A stretch of 64,000 nt of DNA from Anniella stebbinsi (GCA_029215795.1 JARDYH010000002.1:42578001-42642000); one strand, 5' to 3'. Counted from the stretch's first letter, positions 1 through 11,044 are shown. Program-made: numbers and translations. Notes: generated by a model from the sequence alone, not told the origin.

Positions 1-1064
1 TGCAACTTTTACTGTTTAATTTTAGAAAGTGCTACTTCACATTCTCCTGTTTTACAGATGGTAATTTTTCAGTCCCATTTTCAATGGCATATGGGAAGGA
101 TACATCCTCTTGCTTCTTGTCAAGTGCTTCTATTGAAATTTCTATTGAATTCTTGTGTCTTTTTTGTCACTATTTACAGGTTTACCATCTGCATGGAACT
201 GAAAAGTAGGTCAGCAGTTATGGTTTAAACAATACCACGTTTTTATTTTGACTATATTTGATAGTCTGTCTTTAAGTCTCCTTATTGAATAAAGTATTAA
301 GTACTGATTCATATCCATAGCCATTTCCCGAGGTCTATTTATCATTTCTCTCCTACACAGATGATATGATAGAAAAAGAAAAATTCCCCTTTTAAAGTAC
401 TTCTACCTGCATGCCATTCTTTAAACTGGACTGCTTTTTACAAATAATGCACACACACCCCTCATCTGATAAGATCATTGCTTTTGTGCAACCAATAGTA
501 TGTACACAGAATAACTTTCAATTCTCCATCAACATTTTTCATTTCAAAATTTTATTTCCAGTTAATTCTTTTGTTGATTGCTTTAAACATTGGGAAGTGC
601 TTTAAACATTGGGAAATTTATCATTTTTATTTTTCTCTTAAAAGAAAATTGGGTGCCAAATTATGATCCTCATACAACTCATTATTTAGTTCTCCTTACC
701 TCAGTGTTATATATTACCTACTCATTGCTGTTGTAACTATTATCCAAGTGGTTTTTTTTGTCCTGGTACCATTAGATCCTGCAGTGGTTGTCTTAGGTTA
801 CTTTGAAGATCTCAGTTCAAAATATGATATTGAATTGATATTTCATTTGATAATGACAGCTAAAGGATTGGTAGTCCAGTTTTGGAAAAAAAAGAAATTC
901 CATCACTGGCAATGAAAAAAGAATGTTGTTTAGTTCTAAGATGCGTGAAGATAACTACTGTAATACCTTATAAGAAGGAAAGAGGTGAGATATAAATATA
1001 AGAATAATGGATGGATTGTTTTGGCATTGGGAAAGGAAATATGGGCAGGATCAATAACTGGATT
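1..1064. other. AT-rich non-coding DNA, no recognised gene
   Basis: No open frame with splice signals and no repeat family that I recognise. A short tandem duplication of about 18 bp, GCTTTAAACATTGGGAA twice, lies near 580-616. If the exon at 1430 is real, this is upstream intron. Confidence 0.5.
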
Positions 1065-1150
1065 TAGGCTGCAATCCTATACACCCTTACCAGAGAGTAA
1101 ACCTCATTGAACTCAATGGTACTTACTTCCGAGTACATATGAATAGGAAA
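1065..1150. mobile_element. Small palindromic MITE-like repeat (85-bp family)
   Basis: Begins GCAATCCTATACACC, has a centre near CTCATTGAACTCAATGG, and ends in GAGTACATATGAATAGG, which mirrors the start imperfectly. The same palindrome recurs at about 34448-34552, 35035-35130, 42805-42855 and 55183-55245. I infer a non-autonomous DNA element common in reptiles. No target duplication was identified here. Confidence 0.55.
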
Positions 1151-1429
1151 GAAGGTAAGAATCAGGGCCAGTTAGTCTTGCTGAACATTTGCGTATTGTT
1201 TTCTGAGAGGCAAAGAAAGAAAGTCAATTCATCTTGGGTCATCTCTGTCGAGAGTTATATCATTGTTGAATGTCAACATATTATTACTGATGCCTAAATA
1301 TTGATTTTATTTTATTATATGTTATTTTTTAAATTTAAAATATTATTTAGCCAGCTTTTAAGGGTTCAATTTATCAGATTTTAAACATTTTTAATTTTGT
1401 TTAAAGAAAATATTTTTCTCTAAATACAG

Positions 1430-1540
1430 GACTCTGCTGATGGCTATATGAGTAAAACACACTTGCAACAAAAACGCGGAGGCATCCCTTCTGAAATAGG
1501 GAAGGTAGTGAATGATGAAATAACATTTACACATACTGAG
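1430..1540 (+). CDS. Putative internal coding exon of an unidentified host gene
   Basis: This is the best host-coding candidate in the window. A T-rich tract (about 1400-1421) leads to the acceptor TAAATACAG ending at 1429, and the donor after 1540 is GAG|GTAAGT, a full consensus match. The exon is 111 bp, 37 codons, phase 0-0, so skipping it would keep frame. Only one forward frame is open; it starts DSADGYMSKTH and ends DEITFTHTE. The other two forward frames hit stops within about 25 bases. The peptide is polar, without a recognisable domain, signal or membrane segment, and resembles an alternatively used linker exon. It contains two CpGs (AAACGCGGA), unlike the surrounding AT-rich DNA. 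I do not recognise the gene. A chance arrangement of splice sites in an intron is the alternative. Confidence 0.55.
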
Positions 1541-2059
1541 GTAAGTACAGCATATAGGATTGATCAAGAGCACTTTTAATACTATAATTTAAAAGAGTCT
1601 GATATTTTGGTACTGTCGGGCTCTGTGAGAAATTGGCAACTGAGTTACTAGCAGAAAGCCCAGTCTTCTTTGGAGTGCGTCTGTACTGAGATTGAAACCT
1701 AGAACTGCATCAGAGGTACTTACCTCAAAGAGGTTGCTGTTTTATATATACCGGTTAAAGAATAAAAGAGAATATTGTATCCAAAGCCAGGTCTACAACT
1801 AGTTCTGAAAAGTAAGCTGATTTTGTCCTGCTTTCTAGTAATCCCATGCACAGGTCCTTACAATTGTATGTGACCAGGAATATTATGCCAGCTTACACAA
1901 TGATTAGATTTAAATAGTGTAGAATTCTGAAGAAGGGTATGGCAAGGATACACAGTTTTTCCAGGCCACAGAAGATAATAGGGTTGGAAGGGAAATCATC
2001 TAGATTTCACTTCCTGCACCTTAATTAACTTTTAAAAAGTTACCTTAGGAATCTCTTCA
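1541..2059. other. Presumed intron, no recognised element
   Basis: Follows the consensus donor at 1541. No repeat family or further exon is visible. A consensus-like donor in antisense near 1720-1733 has no plausible partner acceptor except for a 13-bp micro-exon, which I discount. Confidence 0.4.
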
Positions 2060-2420
2060 CCCCTTATGCCCATGCCTGATTTTTTGCAGTCCTCAGGACG
2101 AGCTCTTCTGACAGTGCATGCCCCTGAAGTTTGCCTCAGGAGTACCTGTAATAGCATTTAATGTTGCAGCAGCTATTCTATGGAATGTGTTCCCCTTTGA
2201 CATCAGTCTTGATCTTTAGATGTCTGCTTATGACTCACTTCTTTATGCAGGCTGTCCCTGAGGTATGACCCAGCCAGTGTAATTTTAGTTTTATTGCTGA
2301 CCAGTGATTATTTTATTGTATTTTCACTGTCATATTTTATGGTTATATTATTAATAATATGTTAAACACTTTGACAGTTCACTGGGAAGTAGTATATAAA
2401 TCTGTGTAATAAATAAAATC
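2060..2420 (+). mobile_element. L2-clade LINE 3' end, degenerate
   Basis: The text around 2160-2260 reads like the end of L2 reverse transcriptase (a LWNVFP-like stretch followed by a phenylalanine-rich end). After that come a T-rich 3' region and a tail GTATATAAATCTGTGTAATAAATAAA, the usual L2-type ending. No frame stays open. Confidence 0.5.
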
Positions 2421-3244
2421 CAGAGCTCCGGATGGTATACATAGATCAGGAATAAACAAGGAAGAGTAAAGCAATGTAACCCATTTAATTTAGGCCAAGC
2501 TATGTGCTATACAACAAGGCTAGAACTAATCAAATAAAACCACCCAGCAACAGAAAGTTATTAGCCAGTCTGACTTGGGAGACTAGAGCTATCATACTGA
2601 ACCTTCAAACAGGTTCTCTCTCAGGCTGATAGAAATTGTTGTTTAGAAGCAAAATTGTTCAAATCTTTTGAACATTACTAGGGAATCGGTTGCAAAGATT
2701 AATTGGCTGAACAACAAAATAACAATGTTCATTTGAATCATTATATGTTTCTATAGGGCTGATCACACAGAGAAGTATCATTGTGCTAATAAACCTAAAT
2801 AACTTGAAAAATTAGGGCATGGTATTAATTAGGGACAGCCAGGAGGGAAAAGTTAGAAAATTAAAGTCTGTTGAATCAACACCAAAGACTGCTGAGCAAT
2901 ACCTTATTAGAGAAAGTGAATTCATGCGTAGCCCAAAACAAAGAAGCAAACAAGCAAGAAACAAACCTGGTATGGTCACATGACATGATACAAGGCTATA
3001 TTCACATTATAAAGATACTCTCTAAACAATAGACATGCAGTCTAATATTTTCTAATAGAACAATACATTAACATTTGGCAAGCAAGATGAAATATTATGA
3101 GGGAATATGAAAAGCAAGCGTACTTCAATAAGTCAGAAGAAAATATGAAGTTTTCAAGTAGATTCATGGAGACTCACTTGAGTCACTAAAGTTAAGATAA
3201 ATATATTGATTTATTATTTAAATAATGCACCTGCTGACTTCTTT
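2421..3244. other. AT-rich non-coding DNA, nothing recognised
   Basis: No open frame, palindrome, tandem repeat or known tail was seen. Confidence 0.4.
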
Positions 3245-3415
3245 GAATGTCTTTAAACAGCCATTAAAGACTATTATTTCGGCAGACCTTCCCTTTTTAG
3301 AATCTTATTGCTGACTGTTATATATTGTTTTTATGTTGTATTTTTTATTGATTTTTAACTTTGCCTATTGTCTAGGGTTTTTGTGTATAGGTGGGATATA
3401 AATTGAATAAATAAC
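3245..3415 (+). mobile_element. L2-type LINE 3' tail
   Basis: TTTGCCTATTGTCTAGG and GTGGGATATAAATTGAATAAATAAC form the standard 3' tail with AATAAATA repeats. A short remnant of coding end precedes it. Confidence 0.5.
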
Positions 3416-3964
3416 AATATCAATAATGATAATATCTAAAGTGAAATAATATTACTTGGATTTGTTGTTATAAATCTCATGGCTTGTTCTAGGATTGCTG
3501 GGTGGTTTATAAACTATCCCAGTCACCCACCCTTGCCAGATTTGGATGTCAAGACAAGCCATTTTCAGCAAGGGTAATTATACTAGTTAGGCAGCACGCG
3601 CGGGGAGTGAAAATAAGCCATCATGGTTTATTTTTCCTTTGAGATCATGTAATATGACTCACTTGCATATGGACATTCCTTCAGCAGAGGTAGTTATCTG
3701 TCTGGGGCAGGCGTAGTTAACTTGTTCAAGGCAGGCTCAGTGAAAACATTGAAAGATTAAGCTTGTATTCATGCTTCAGATGCTTAAATTAGCAAACATC
3801 CGGAACATGATGATAGAATGATGGGACAGTAAGGACCCAAAGAGACTCATACTCAGAAGGGTTGATACATCTATGTGTATCCAAGGCAGTGATGTGGGTT
3901 TTCCAGAAAATACTGAATTGGAAAATAAAGTTTTCTGGAAAAAAAAAATCCTTTGACTCTAAGA

Positions 3965-4072
3965 CAGGCTGCTCAAAGCTGGTGCCCTCCAGATGCTGCG
4001 CATGGCCAATAGGCAGGAATCCCGGAACTTGTACTCTAAAACATTTAGAAAGAACCAGGTTGGGGAAGACTG
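3965..4072. mobile_element. hAT-type MITE with 8-bp target duplication
   Basis: A 108-bp element starts CAGGCTGCTCAAAGC and ends GGTTGGGGAAGACTG, which are imperfect inverted repeats. Flanks are CTCTAAGA (3957-3964) and CTCTAAAA (4073-4080), an 8-bp duplication with one mismatch, the size hAT transposases make. The inside holds GCCCTCCAGATG, the family's usual motif; sister copies lie at 31029-31144 and about 59602-59736. Confidence 0.7.
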
Positions 4073-4235
4073 CTCTAAAATTTCTGTAAGTTGGGTGATC
4101 AGCCTGGGTATCCTAAGGTAATACTGCCTAAGACCTGACAAGCAACCAGCAACATACTGGGAGCTAGATGGTCCAAGAGGGCAGAGGTGATGTGCAGAAA
4201 TTACTCATCTTTCTTCTAGCCACCCATCAAGGGGA

Positions 4236-4270
4236 GGGGCATGAGGTGTGTGTGTGTGGGGGGGGGGTGT
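4236..4270. repeat. TG/G-rich simple repeat
   Basis: A TG run passes directly into a run of about ten G residues. Confidence 0.8.
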
Positions 4271-4627
4271 ACACGCACACAAAAGGTTAGTCTGTGCTGG
4301 AACTTGATCTGAAAGAGAGAGCTGACTTTGCTCTCTGCAGTAAATCCGATGACACTAAGGGATTTCCTAGAAATCTCATGAGGAATAGAAATCGGTTGGA
4401 GTGCAAATGCTGTGAACCTTCCTCTTATGCTCATCCTGTATATATACATAAATAAACTTTGTATCATAGAAACATCATCAGTCTCCAGTGACCTTCTAAG
4501 GAAACTGAGCCTTCAGTAAGTGCGGGAACCTTTGAAACTTCTCACCACTTGAATTGGGGTGCACACACATTACATTGTTTTGCTTCTCTTTTCTGAATGG
4601 GGGGAAGTTAGTGACCCTGTTCAGAGA

Positions 4628-4806
4628 ACATGCTAAGCCATGATGATTAAGCACTTTGAGCTAAACATTATGGCTTAGTGTGTCATGTGAACCATTCCTA
4701 ACTATTGTGGCTATGTGACCACAATTTAAACATGCTCAATAACCATTTGCTGCAAAAGGGTTAGCAGGTTAACCATGCATGGCTTAGCATGTTGTCTAAA
4801 TAGGCC
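4628..4806. mobile_element. hAT-like non-autonomous element
   Basis: Contains GCTAAGCCATGATG on the left and CATGGCTTAGCATG on the right, plus repeated CTTAGTGTG and TTAACCATG words. The arrangement is an imperfect inverted repeat of the kind found in lizard hAT-like MITEs. Ends are approximate and no target duplication was found. Confidence 0.4.
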
Positions 4807-4832
4807 CACTGAAAACTGTAGGCAAACTAATT

Positions 4833-4943
4833 GGCAGCTGGACAGCCTTCTGTCAGGTATGCTTTAAGGTGGATTCCTGCATTGAGCAGGGAGTTGGACT
4901 CATTGGCCTTATAGGCCCCTTCCAACTCTACTATTCTATGATT
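4833..4943 (+). mobile_element. CR1 LINE 3' end
   Basis: Matches the other CR1 tails of this window word for word over most of its length: CAGCTGGACAG, AAGGTGGATTCCTGCATTGA, GGCCTTATAGGCCCCTTCC and the end CTATTCTATGATT. Strongly 5'-truncated, with no coding content left. Confidence 0.9.
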
Positions 4944-6013
4944 AATTAATTTTAGCATACCAAAAAACTATGCATGATACGCTGAACCCACTTATTTCAA
5001 CAGACTTCAGCTCTTTTCCACTAAGACTGTTGGGGCATCTTCAATTTTGCTATCAGTATTTATTAATTCCATTTCACTTTGAGACATATATGTATTTCAA
5101 TGACGTGTATTTTCTCACATAACTGCTAGAGATAATCACAAAAAACATTAATTACAACTTTGAAATGGCGAAGCTTGCCTAAAATTGTACTTTCATTTGG
5201 CATACATTAATTTTTACTATTGAACTTATGAAACATTTTCTGTGGAAAAATTAAGCACTGGAAATTTTTCTGTTTTTGGAAAAAAATCCACCCCACATCA
5301 GTGTTCCCAGGTAACTGGCAGAATTTCTAATATGCTGATGGCAACAAAATAGAATTATTCTGCTCTTGTCAAAAATTAGTGGTGAGTAGCTGATGGAAGG
5401 GAAGTAGATAATATTACGCATGGAAAGGAAGTAGCCCCTCTATATTCATGAAGAAGTAGACACAAGGATTTTTGTGCATATGGCAGAAGCAATAAAGGAT
5501 TGAAATAATGAGGCACTCTGTTGATACCTAGAGAACATTAGTTATTGATTGCATTAGAAATGAAATAATACATTTTAAAATAAAATACAATTGCTGTGGT
5601 CTTGGTTGTGTCTGCACTGCAGAAGCTAGAACTTAATATACAAAGGAGTTAACAAAAATGACAACACTCTTGGTTCTGAAAGTTCAGAAGCATTTCCTGT
5701 ATCCCGCGTGTTCATTGCTTGTGATACTCCATCCAATTTTAATGGAAGAGATAAATATGTCCTAATGCACTCTGCATTTATATCTTTGGCAGATGCACCA
5801 CCAACATTTTTGATGGCTAATTTAGGGTGATATGTGATTTTGCTTTGTTTATTGTAGCAAAGCTAACAATGTCAACAAAGAAAGGAAGCAGCTGCTTATG
5901 TATAGGGGAAAGGGCATTGATTTACCAACCACCCAATCCGCACTCCTTCAGCATTAAAAAAGAAGAAGCCAATCAACTAGGCATATATAGGGGCAAGAGT
6001 GAATACAACTGAC
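4944..6013. other. AT-rich non-coding DNA, nothing recognised
   Basis: No splice-flanked open frame and no repeat family identified. Short open frames just before 6012 lack any supporting signal. Confidence 0.4.
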
Positions 6014-6363
6014 TATATCCTAAAAGTGGGACAAAAAAAGGGAGAAACAGGTTCTGAGGATGCTGAAATACTTTATTTCCAAGCCCAATGCGTTTCGGCC
6101 TGTATTGTTTTTTAAGGCCTTCTTCAGGGGATTGATAAGAGATAATTACTGGCCAGTAATTATCGTAGGAGACTATAATCCTGTTAGGAGTATTTCTGCA
6201 GACATCTCTTATCAACCCCCTGAAGAAGGCCTTAAAAAACAATACAGGCCGAAACACGTTGGGCTTGGAAATAAAGTATTTCAGCATCCTCAGAACCTGT
6301 TCCTCCCTTTTTTGGCCAGATTTGGATGCTCTCTTCTTTTTGGTTTTTTATATCCTAAAAGTG
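6014..6363. mobile_element. Penelope-type inverted terminal-repeat pair with hammerhead-like motifs
   Basis: The insert 6029-6348 is bounded by a perfect 15-bp direct repeat, TATATCCTAAAAGTG (6014-6028 and 6349-6363). Inside, two arms mirror each other; the exact centre is a perfect 22-bp palindrome at 6142-6163. The left arm lacks about 40 bp present in the right arm. Read outward from the centre, each arm carries CTGAAGAAGGCC, a short spacer, then GGCCGAAAC. This fits a hammerhead ribozyme core (CUGANGA, helix II from GGCC pairing with GGCC, GAAA), followed by an ACGCGT-like helix III, a GTT cleavage site and GGG able to pair with CCC before CTGA. Hammerheads of this short type are known from the terminal repeats of Penelope-like elements. 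No reverse transcriptase remains. Confidence 0.65.
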
Positions 6364-7547
6364 CCCAGCAAATGTGTCACAGCAGGCTATTGAGGAATCT
6401 TCTTCTTCTTTTCTGTATCACCCAAAAGCCAAAGCTGTCTGTGCAGTTTATGAAAGCTTAGAAGCTTAACAATAAAACATAGTATTAAGATGTGTGCTCT
6501 CCCTTCTTCAAATAACTTATCACCTCTAGGATGACGTCAGAGATGATTTCCTGCAAAATACAGAGAATTAATTTAGTGTTACTGTAACCTATATGTGTTC
6601 TGCGTGGTTTGCTTTGCTTTTGTGGTTACTGCAGATGGAATGAGTCAATGTGGAATAAGTTTTGAAGATGCAAAGATGTTTGTGGGATGAATCAGCTGGC
6701 AGGTTGTGGGTGCTGAACATGACCTCTTCATTTGAAAGTAAAACATCAGTTTCTCATCTAGCTTAGCTAAATTTATGCATTTCCAGTATGGGACATCATA
6801 TGTATGCACAACTCGATCAATAGCCAAAAAGAGTACTGCCCACATGGAAACTGTAGAACTGAGGCCATTTTCTCCATCAAATTAATTGTATCACCAGTGT
6901 TGTTCTGCATATATCATCACAAATGAAAGTATTCCTGTTCTCAGTGTTTATTAATCATTTCCTCCAAACAAACCAGTGTGTTTGGAATTAAAAACCAAAC
7001 TATTCTCATTTTTGTGTATAAGTAAATAGTTTGAACAAAAATGTAAATATTTGCAGAACCGCAGTATTTGCTAGAGGGTAAAAAACCTGAAGTTAAAACC
7101 TAATAAACATTACTTAGGGAAAAAAATGTAAACAAGTTTAATGAAACCCAGCATTCAATAGGAATGTTAAATGGGTCCCAAGAAAAAATAACTAAGCCAA
7201 GCATTATATTCTAAAACTAAAACAGGAATTGTCAACTGTTGGTTTTGCCAGAACCACAAGATAGGGAACTACCATAAGCATAGTTGTAAAAAGACATTAT
7301 ACTTTGTATTTCTCTTAATATTTTTGGATTTGTAACTAATACTAACGTTAATTCTGCTTTCTTTAGGTGATCTGTTTAGAAGCTAAACCATATGCTTTCC
7401 CTCATTCAGAAATGGTCTGTGAGACATGGATTGGGCTCTCCTCCTTTAACTCTGTCCGGTCCATTTTGTCAGGATTAGCAGGAAAAAGGAAGTATATTGG
7501 GGATGCCCAGAAACCAGAATGCAATGCTTCCCTAAGCCTGTTATTTA
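6364..7547. other. AT-rich non-coding DNA with one weak exon-like signal
   Basis: No repeat recognised. At 7366 a good acceptor (CTAAC, then TTCTGCTTTCTTTAG) opens into a 65-codon frame, but no consensus donor follows and the frame runs into LINE-like sequence, so it is not called as an exon. Confidence 0.4.
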
Positions 7548-8090
7548 TCTGTTTATGTATTTAAATTATTTCTAGACTGTTTTTTCAAGGCAGAAGCCCT
7601 CCCAAGGTGGCTTGCAACATTCACATTTTGTGAACTGTCCACAGAGCTTTGGCTATTGGGTGGTATAGAAATGCGATCAATCAATCAATCAATCAATCAA
7701 AAATAAATAAAATCCATATAACAAAAAAGATACAACAACAAGGCAGCAAACATTCATAAAATATGACTAAAAATCTACAGCATCATTGCAGCTACAGAGA
7801 GGAACAGTCCAGTAAAACAAGTAGATCCTCAGGGTCTTCCTAAAAGCCTGCAATAATGGAGCCTGACAGATCCCCCAATGGCAATCCTGTGGGGCCTCTG
7901 CAGAAAAGGCCCCCTTTCATGTACTCGCCCACCTAACTGCTGATCATAAAGTGTGAAGGCTAACATTACTTGATATCCTTCAAGTAATTTGGTTTTAAAC
8001 CATTTAAGGCTTTAAAGGTCAGAACCAGCATTTTAAATTAGGCTCAGAAGCACATTAGTAACCAGTGCAGCTGGCACAGTATAATTTTTT
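7548..8090 (-). mobile_element. L2-clade LINE 3' part, with a second LINE/SINE tail inserted
   Basis: TTTCTAGACTG, AGAAGCCCTCCCAAGG and AAGGCTTTAAAGGTCAGAACCAG are reverse-strand LINE 3' coding and tail words shared with the copies at 10105 and 24475. At about 7622-7725 an opposite-strand tail interrupts it: CTTTGGCTATTGGGTGG, then (ATCA)n and AATAAATAAA. Neither piece has an open frame. Confidence 0.6.
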
Positions 8091-8594
8091 AATTCAATTT
8101 TAAAAAATCAGCATAGGATCTGTAACACCATAAGACAGCAACAACAAAAACATAAGTAGTAATTTAAAAACAAATAAAACCAAAGCAACAACCCCAAAAC
8201 ACCATATGTTAAGCTGTGTTTTGCTCTCCTTAGTTTCCACTACGCATACAGTAGTGTGCAAAAGTCATAGGCCCCCAAGAAAATTAGGTTTAAGGTTATT
8301 TATCTGGGCATTAAGTGTTTATTTGCTCAGAAAAACACTATATGACATTAGAATAAATACAAATAAACATTAATACAATTCAAAAGTAACAAGAATTCCT
8401 TGTGTTCCCCAAATTTATTGATATCTTATGAAATGGCTAGAAGAATACAGGTTTGTTTCCCAGACCTCTCCTCGAGGCACCCCAGCCATTTCACGTACAG
8501 TTTCATTTCATGTACTGTATGTGTTAAATTCCACCATCATTAAGTTAAATAATTCCGCCTGATTTCAGTTAATGAGATACTGATTAGCTGATCC

Positions 8595-9800
8595 GGATTT
8601 TCAAGATGTTGTGTTCAAGCTCTCATAAAGAAATTTGAAGAAACTGGGTAAGTTGAAGACAGAAAATGCCATGAAGACTCAAACAGCTGCCTGCATCTGA
8701 TGAATAGTACTTAAAGGTTACTACCTTGAGGGACAGAAGGAAATCCAGTGAAGTGCTTGCTCAACATCTTTCAGAGGCATATGGCACCAGTGTACATGTT
8801 TCGACCTAGAGAAGGAGTCTTCCAAGAAATGGTCTTGTAGGGTGTGTTGCAGCTAAGAAACCATTCTTGCAGAAAGGCAACAAGCAGAAGAGATTGCAGT
8901 ACACAAAAGACCATAAAGTATGGAGTGACAAGTAGTGGCAGAAAGTATTATGGAACGATGATTCCAAATTTGAAATCTTTGGTTCACAAAGACGCCAATA
9001 TGTCAGAAGAAGAGTTGCTGAGATGCCTGTCTGTAGCCTTCTGTGAAACATGGTGGAGGTTCTGTCATGGTGTGGGGGTGCATTTCAGCTGACAGTGTAG
9101 GGAATCTGAAGAAGATCTACATTACTGCTTTATAGAGGTATTGAAGTGCACTGATAACTGTTTGGACATATTCCACATTCTGTATACTGCTTTCATAGTG
9201 TTATTTCCTGCTTTTTATTCCACATTATCCAAAATACTGCAACAAATGTCATTGTGTGTCCTACAAGATATAAATGCACAGGAGGTATATAGCGTTACCA
9301 TGTCGGGATTGTAGTGACTTGACACAAAGTGTAGATCTGGCCCTGGTTAAAATCATTAGAATTGTGAAGGCTGAGAAATATAAACAGACCTTGATTCATC
9401 ATGCTGTACCTTCAGGAAGACGACTGATTGGAAAAAAAAACACATTACTTTTCAGCGTGATAATGACCCCCAAAACCTCAGCAAACATGATTAAGACCTA
9501 CTTAAGAGCAGAAATCTGGAGATGGAACACTCAACAGTATTAGATTGGCTACCTAAGAGCCCCGACCTCAACATAATTGAAGCTGTGTGGGATCACTTGG
9601 ACAGGGAAAAGAACAAAAATCAGCCAAAGTCAAAAGAAGAATTATGGCAAATCCTGCAAGAAACTTGGAAGAATTTACCACAGGACTACTTGAAAAATTA
9701 CACAACAATCTACCAAAGCGAATTGCTTCAGTTTTGCATTCTAAGGCAGGCAACACAAAATACAAGAAGTTTTTGTTGCTTTTCGTTGTATTCATGTTTC
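8595..9800 (+). pseudogene. Tc1-type transposase pseudogene
   Basis: Cut-and-paste transposase (DDE class) in several frames. Near the amino end VVQALIKKFEETG is a helix-turn-helix remnant. The middle has GGVGVHFS, the worn WGCIS region. RDNDPQN (about 9457-9477) holds the second catalytic aspartate. SPDLNIIEAVWDHL (about 9558-9600) carries the catalytic glutamate, spaced as in the DD34E group. The last part, PKRIASVLHSKAGNTKY, is in a different frame from the preceding block, so a frameshift lies near 9690. Stops occur in the first third, and a MITE interrupts the gene near 9115-9350. Confidence 0.85.
9115..9350. mobile_element. MITE nested inside the Tc1 transposase
   Basis: Begins near AGATCTACATTACTGC and ends near GTGTAGATCTGGCCC; these ends are inverted. 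TTTCATAGTGTTATTTCCTGC matches the element at 10874-11044. It replaces the point where transposase should read NLKKIDGIV, so it entered after the Tc1 insertion. Exact ends uncertain. Confidence 0.6.
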
Positions 9801-10104
9801 TTTGTGTTTACTTCAGTGTTATATAGTGCTTTTTCGAACAAATAAACACTTACTGCTCAGATAAATGGCTTTAATTTGCATTTTTTCAGAGTGTCCGTAG
9901 ACCTTTTCACAGTGCTATATAATTCTAAATATGCAGACTAAATATCCACGTGTTTGTCAGGATGGAGCTGTCAGTGATAGTATATGTTTTTATAAGTTGC
10001 TTTCTGTCTAATGTATTATGGATGGGGTGGATTTTTCTTTCCAGCCTTGAAGGATTATCCTCTTGGCTGTCATGAAGGACTATAAGATCCATTTTCTTTT
10101 ACAT

Positions 10105-10560
10105 TCAGAGAATTTTATTTATTTATTTAAAACATTTCTGGACCACCTTTCAGGGCAAAAGCCCTCCCAAGGTGGTTTACAGCAATAAAATACATAAAAA
10201 CAGTTAACATATTAAAATCAGTAAAACACACACACACAATAAAATAGCAATAAAAAACAATAAAACCAGCAACAATAGCAATAGCAGCAACAACAGCAGT
10301 CATATCAAGAGAGGGCCATGGCAAAATAATATGTTTTCAAGGCCTTCTTAAAAACCTGCAATGACGGAGCATGGTGGTCTTCTAATGGCAGTTTGTTCCA
10401 AAGGCGTGGGGCCATTGCCGAGGTCCTCTGATGTGTGATCACCCACCTAATTACTCTCGCAGGTGGGCAAATAAGATGGGCCTCTCTTTCTGATCAGATT
10501 TAATGTTCACTTCTGGGCAGGTAGATGTAGGTGAAGAGTCTTTCAAAAGTCCTATTGTCA
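10105..10560 (-). mobile_element. L2-clade LINE 3' part
   Basis: Starts with the (TTTA)n tail, then GGGCAAAAGCCCTCCCAAGG and GGCCTTCTTAAAAACCTGC, the same reverse-strand family as 7548-8090. The later part (GGCAGTTTGTTCCAAAGGCG) is antisense to the RT carboxyl end. No intact frame. Confidence 0.6.
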
Positions 10561-10873
10561 TGGACAGGCCACTTCCTGCAGATTAAGTTTTTTAGTGGTG
10601 TTTACCACATGCAGCAGTGGGGAAATAGATTGATCCAGCCCCACAGGTTGATAGATCTGAATGGTTTCATGATAGCCCTTTGGAATTTCCCATTGACATA
10701 GTTGGTGCTCCTGTTCAAGTACTGATCAATTTGTAAAGTACAGAAATGAACAGGGGGTTCAACCCAATCACACCCAAATGCTCTCTGCCATTGACCTGAG
10801 CACAATTAGCTGCCTGGTATACCAGGGAATTGGAGACAAAACAGTTGGATGACAGTTTGAATGCAAGAAATTT

Positions 10874-11044
10874 GGGCCAGATCTACACCAAGCAGGATAT
10901 AGCACTATGAAAGCAATATATGGTATATGTCATGGGCTCCAACAGTTGTCAGTGTGCTGCAATACCACTGTAAAGCAGTAGTGTGTCTCCTGCCTCTTAT
11001 ACCGCTTTCATAGTGCTATATCCTGCTTGGTGTGGATTAGGCCC
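10874..11044. mobile_element. 171-bp palindromic MITE
   Basis: Left end GGGCCAGATCTACACCAAGC and right end complementary to GGGCCTAATCCACACCAAGC; both continue into AGGATATAGCACTATGAAAG. The inner portion is single-copy. No clear target duplication. Inverted-repeat style suggests a hAT relative; this is inferred. Confidence 0.75.

Larger units (their letters stand above)
8249..9917 (+). mobile_element. Tc1/mariner transposon, inactive
   Basis: Inverted repeats of about 80 bp: left CAGTAGTGTGCAAAAGTC, right end complementary with five differences over the outer 18 bases. Further in, TTATCTG and AAGTGTTTATTTG match on both sides. TA dinucleotides flank both ends (8247-8248, 9918-9919), the signature of this superfamily. 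It carries a decayed transposase, described separately. It is 1669 bp long, including a nested element of about 230 bp. The frame is destroyed, so no activity is expected. Confidence 0.88.

Noticed and set aside
1700..1760. Antisense GAG|GTAAGT donor near 1733
   Set aside because: The only acceptor in reach gives a 13-bp exon; no support on the minus strand.
5973..6461. Two open frames on opposite strands that both begin MLKYFISKPN and share about 28 residues
   Set aside because: They are the same sequence read from the two arms of the inverted repeat at 6029-6348, not a duplicated gene.
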